From an uncultured Rhodocyclaceae bacterium (GTDB taxonomy: Bacteria; Pseudomonadota; Gammaproteobacteria; Burkholderiales; Rhodocyclaceae): DNA of 7,001 nt. The notes beneath the pieces are model-generated. The model was not told the origin of the DNA. It worked only from the letters and a program-made list of their open reading frames with translations, and did not search any database. The stretch covers positions 1 through 7,001 of the forward strand of contig CAJBAP010000082.1 of assembly GCA_903950295.1 (NCBI GenBank), in the 5' to 3' direction. Positions 5,852 to 7,001 of this stretch are shown here, piece after piece (position 1 is the first letter of the stretch; each line of letters begins with the position of its first letter). The position numbers and the translations under genes are program-made.

Positions 5852-6616
5852 TTACTTTTTATCGAAACTGTAACCCAGTGCCACGACACCCGTTTTGAGG
5901 ACTTCGATAGCCTGTTCTACTTGCGTTGGCGTCCCGCGCACACCCAGTTCGACATGCCGTCGCACCGTCTCGCTGCCGAAACTGGGCAGACTGAAGACGG
6001 TAATGCCGGGAAAGTCGGTCTCGACCTGTCGCATCAGATCGAGCATCACGCCTTCCAGCCCTTCCCAGACGAGAATCGCCGCCTCGATCTCTGCGCCCTG
6101 GCGAAAATCTTCGGTGTAATAAGTGTCGAGTACCCACTCCGCCATCGGCCACGCCATTTGCGGAAACCCCGGCAGGAAGTGGTGGTCGCCATACGAAAAT
6201 CCCGGAATCCGGTTGAACGGATTGGGGATGATGCGGCTACCCCGTGGCACGGTGCCGAGCTCGAGCCGCGCGGGCGTCACTTCCTGGCCCAGTTCAGCCA
6301 TGCGCGCGCGAATTTCACGCTCGGCATCGGCATGTAATTCCAGCGGTACGCCGGCCGCAAGCGCGGCGGCCTGGCGCGTGTGATCGTCCGGCGTCACACC
6401 GATGCCGCCAAAGCTGAACACCACGTCACCTGAGGTCAAACTGCGGCGCAATACCTCGACCAAGCGCGGACGTTCATCGCCCAGGTACTCGGCCCAGGAC
6501 AAATGCAGCCCCCGACCCGGGGCACCGAGAATTTCGGTGAGCTTGGCGAAGTGCTTGTCCGGCCGCTTGCCGCGCATGATTTCGTCGCCGATGATGATTG
6601 CCCCGTACGTCCTCAT
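5852..6616 (-). CDS. Molybdopterin-binding (MoCF/CinA N-terminal-like) domain protein
   Basis: Protein of 254 residues of the MoCF-biosynthesis / CinA N-terminal superfamily, often annotated competence/damage-inducible protein A. Visible signatures are AIIIGDEIMRGKRPDKH (6-22), the phosphate/pterin-binding segment FSFGGIGVTPDDHTRQA (67-83), corresponding to the family's GGxGxTxDDxT, and FLPGFPQMAWPM (147-158), matching the CinA-type LPGxPxEM region. There is no C-terminal CinA amidase domain, so this is the stand-alone form. No signal peptide or membrane helix is seen. What the stand-alone form does is not established; a role in molybdenum cofactor biosynthesis should not be assumed, and a nucleotide or pterin substrate is only an inference from the fold. 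The ATG at 6616-6614 overlaps the stop of the upstream EI24 gene (ATGA), and a purine-rich AGAAGGGGG lies about 8-10 bases upstream inside that gene, so the two are probably coupled. Confidence 0.88.
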   Translation of the reverse strand: MRTYGAIIIGDEIMRGKRPDKHFAKLTEILGAPGRGLHLSWAEYLGDERPRLVEVLRRSLTSGDVVFSFGGIGVTPDDHTRQAAALAAGVPLELHADAEREIRARMAELGQEVTPARLELGTVPRGSRIIPNPFNRIPGFSYGDHHFLPGFPQMAWPMAEWVLDTYYTEDFRQGAEIEAAILVWEGLEGVMLDLMRQVETDFPGITVFSLPSFGSETVRRHVELGVRGTPTQVEQAIEVLKTGVVALGYSFDKK

Positions 6617-7001
6617 AACGAAACCCCCTTCTCCTGGCGCAAGTCACGCAACGCGCCCAGACACAGATGGACAAACAATATCGCCGTATAGGCCGGCGCC
6701 AGCAGGTTGACGATCGGCACATGCGCCACGAAAGCCCCCGCCAATCCGCCAGCGTATAGCTGGCCACGTTCGCGGCGGATCAATTCAACGCGTTCTGCTG
6801 GAGACGCATGCTCGGCCAGCGCGTCGAAGCGAAATGCGCGCTGGTTGAGCCAGGCCGCCCAGAGTAGCGGCAGGACAAACACCGCGCCGGGGATCAACAA
6901 CAATGGCAAGGTGACCAACCAGCCGACGATGAAGATCGCACCCGCCAGCAGCGTATTGGCGACACTCCCCCATAGTGCCGCCTGCACCGAACCCTGACGC
7001 G
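6613..7001 (-). CDS. EI24-domain membrane protein, C-terminal part, cut by the right edge
   Basis: The visible 128 residues are the C-terminal half of an EI24-family (CysZ-like) inner-membrane protein. Hydrophobic segments include SVANTLLAGAIFIVGWLV followed by TLPLLLIPGAVFVLPLLWAA, then the characteristic WLNQRAFRFDALAEHAS stretch, then a basic region (ELIRRERGQL), and a last hydrophobic stretch (GLAGAFVAHVPIVNLLAPAYTAILFVHLCL). The reading frame stays open to the edge with no stop. A GTG at 6987 could start a short form, but the family is usually about 250 residues, so the true start lies outside. CysZ of E. coli takes up sulfate; whether this homologue does is unknown, and it is not near cysteine genes here. 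It overlaps the following MoCF-domain gene by 4 bases. Confidence 0.82.
   Translation of the reverse strand, partial: RQGSVQAALWGSVANTLLAGAIFIVGWLVTLPLLLIPGAVFVLPLLWAAWLNQRAFRFDALAEHASPAERVELIRRERGQLYAGGLAGAFVAHVPIVNLLAPAYTAILFVHLCLGALRDLRQEKGVSL

Noticed and set aside
5681..6337. 218-residue open frame on the plus strand beyond the phasin
   Set aside because: It overlaps the phasin end, runs through a strong terminator and lies opposite the MoCF-domain gene; the product has no domain character.
1..7001. A defence system, mobile element or novel operon
   Set aside because: Every gene falls in a known chromosomal family, there are no integrase, transposase, direct-repeat or atypical-composition signals, and the spacing is that of ordinary operons.

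Overview
The window is about 60% GC and reads as a chromosomal stretch from a betaproteobacterium that very likely makes polyhydroxyalkanoate (PHA). A Rhodocyclales-like or related lineage is my best guess, inferred from the protein character and from gene order: a Kef-type antiporter divergent from kdsD-kdsC-lptC-lptA, a Burkholderia/Azoarcus-type phasin, and an EI24 protein paired with a molybdopterin-binding-domain protein. No phage, insertion sequence, CRISPR array, tRNA or rRNA was seen.

Layout. Bases 1-1130 (minus) hold the N-terminal 376 residues of a CPA2/Kef-type cation:proton antiporter that runs off the left edge. A 119-base divergent spacer follows. Bases 1250-4147 (plus) are a tight lipopolysaccharide (LPS) gene cluster: kdsD and kdsC make Kdo, and lptC and lptA build part of the transport bridge that carries LPS to the outer membrane. 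A crotonase-family enoyl-CoA hydratase (4165-4941) follows only 17 bases after lptA, where lptB would be expected. After a 219-base gap containing a consensus-quality sigma70 promoter comes a phasin gene (5161-5718), closed by a strong intrinsic terminator. From the right edge, on the minus strand and converging on the phasin, are a partial EI24-family membrane protein gene and a molybdopterin-binding-domain (CinA N-terminal-like) gene that overlap by ATGA.

How the parts work together. KdsD turns ribulose-5-phosphate into arabinose-5-phosphate. KdsC dephosphorylates Kdo-8-phosphate. LptC (inner-membrane anchored) and LptA (periplasmic) carry the finished LPS outward. The phasin coats PHA granules and looks independently transcribed. 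Its promoter is flanked by two similar TGC-N3-GCA elements, which fit the known style of PhaR operators. The enoyl-CoA hydratase is probably cotranscribed with the lpt genes, but it belongs functionally to fatty-acid or acyl-CoA degradation.

Nothing here amounts to a clearly new biological system. The points most worth a second look are the paired operator-like elements at the phasin promoter, the low-complexity C-terminal tails on both LptC and LptA, and the absence of lptB from its usual place.
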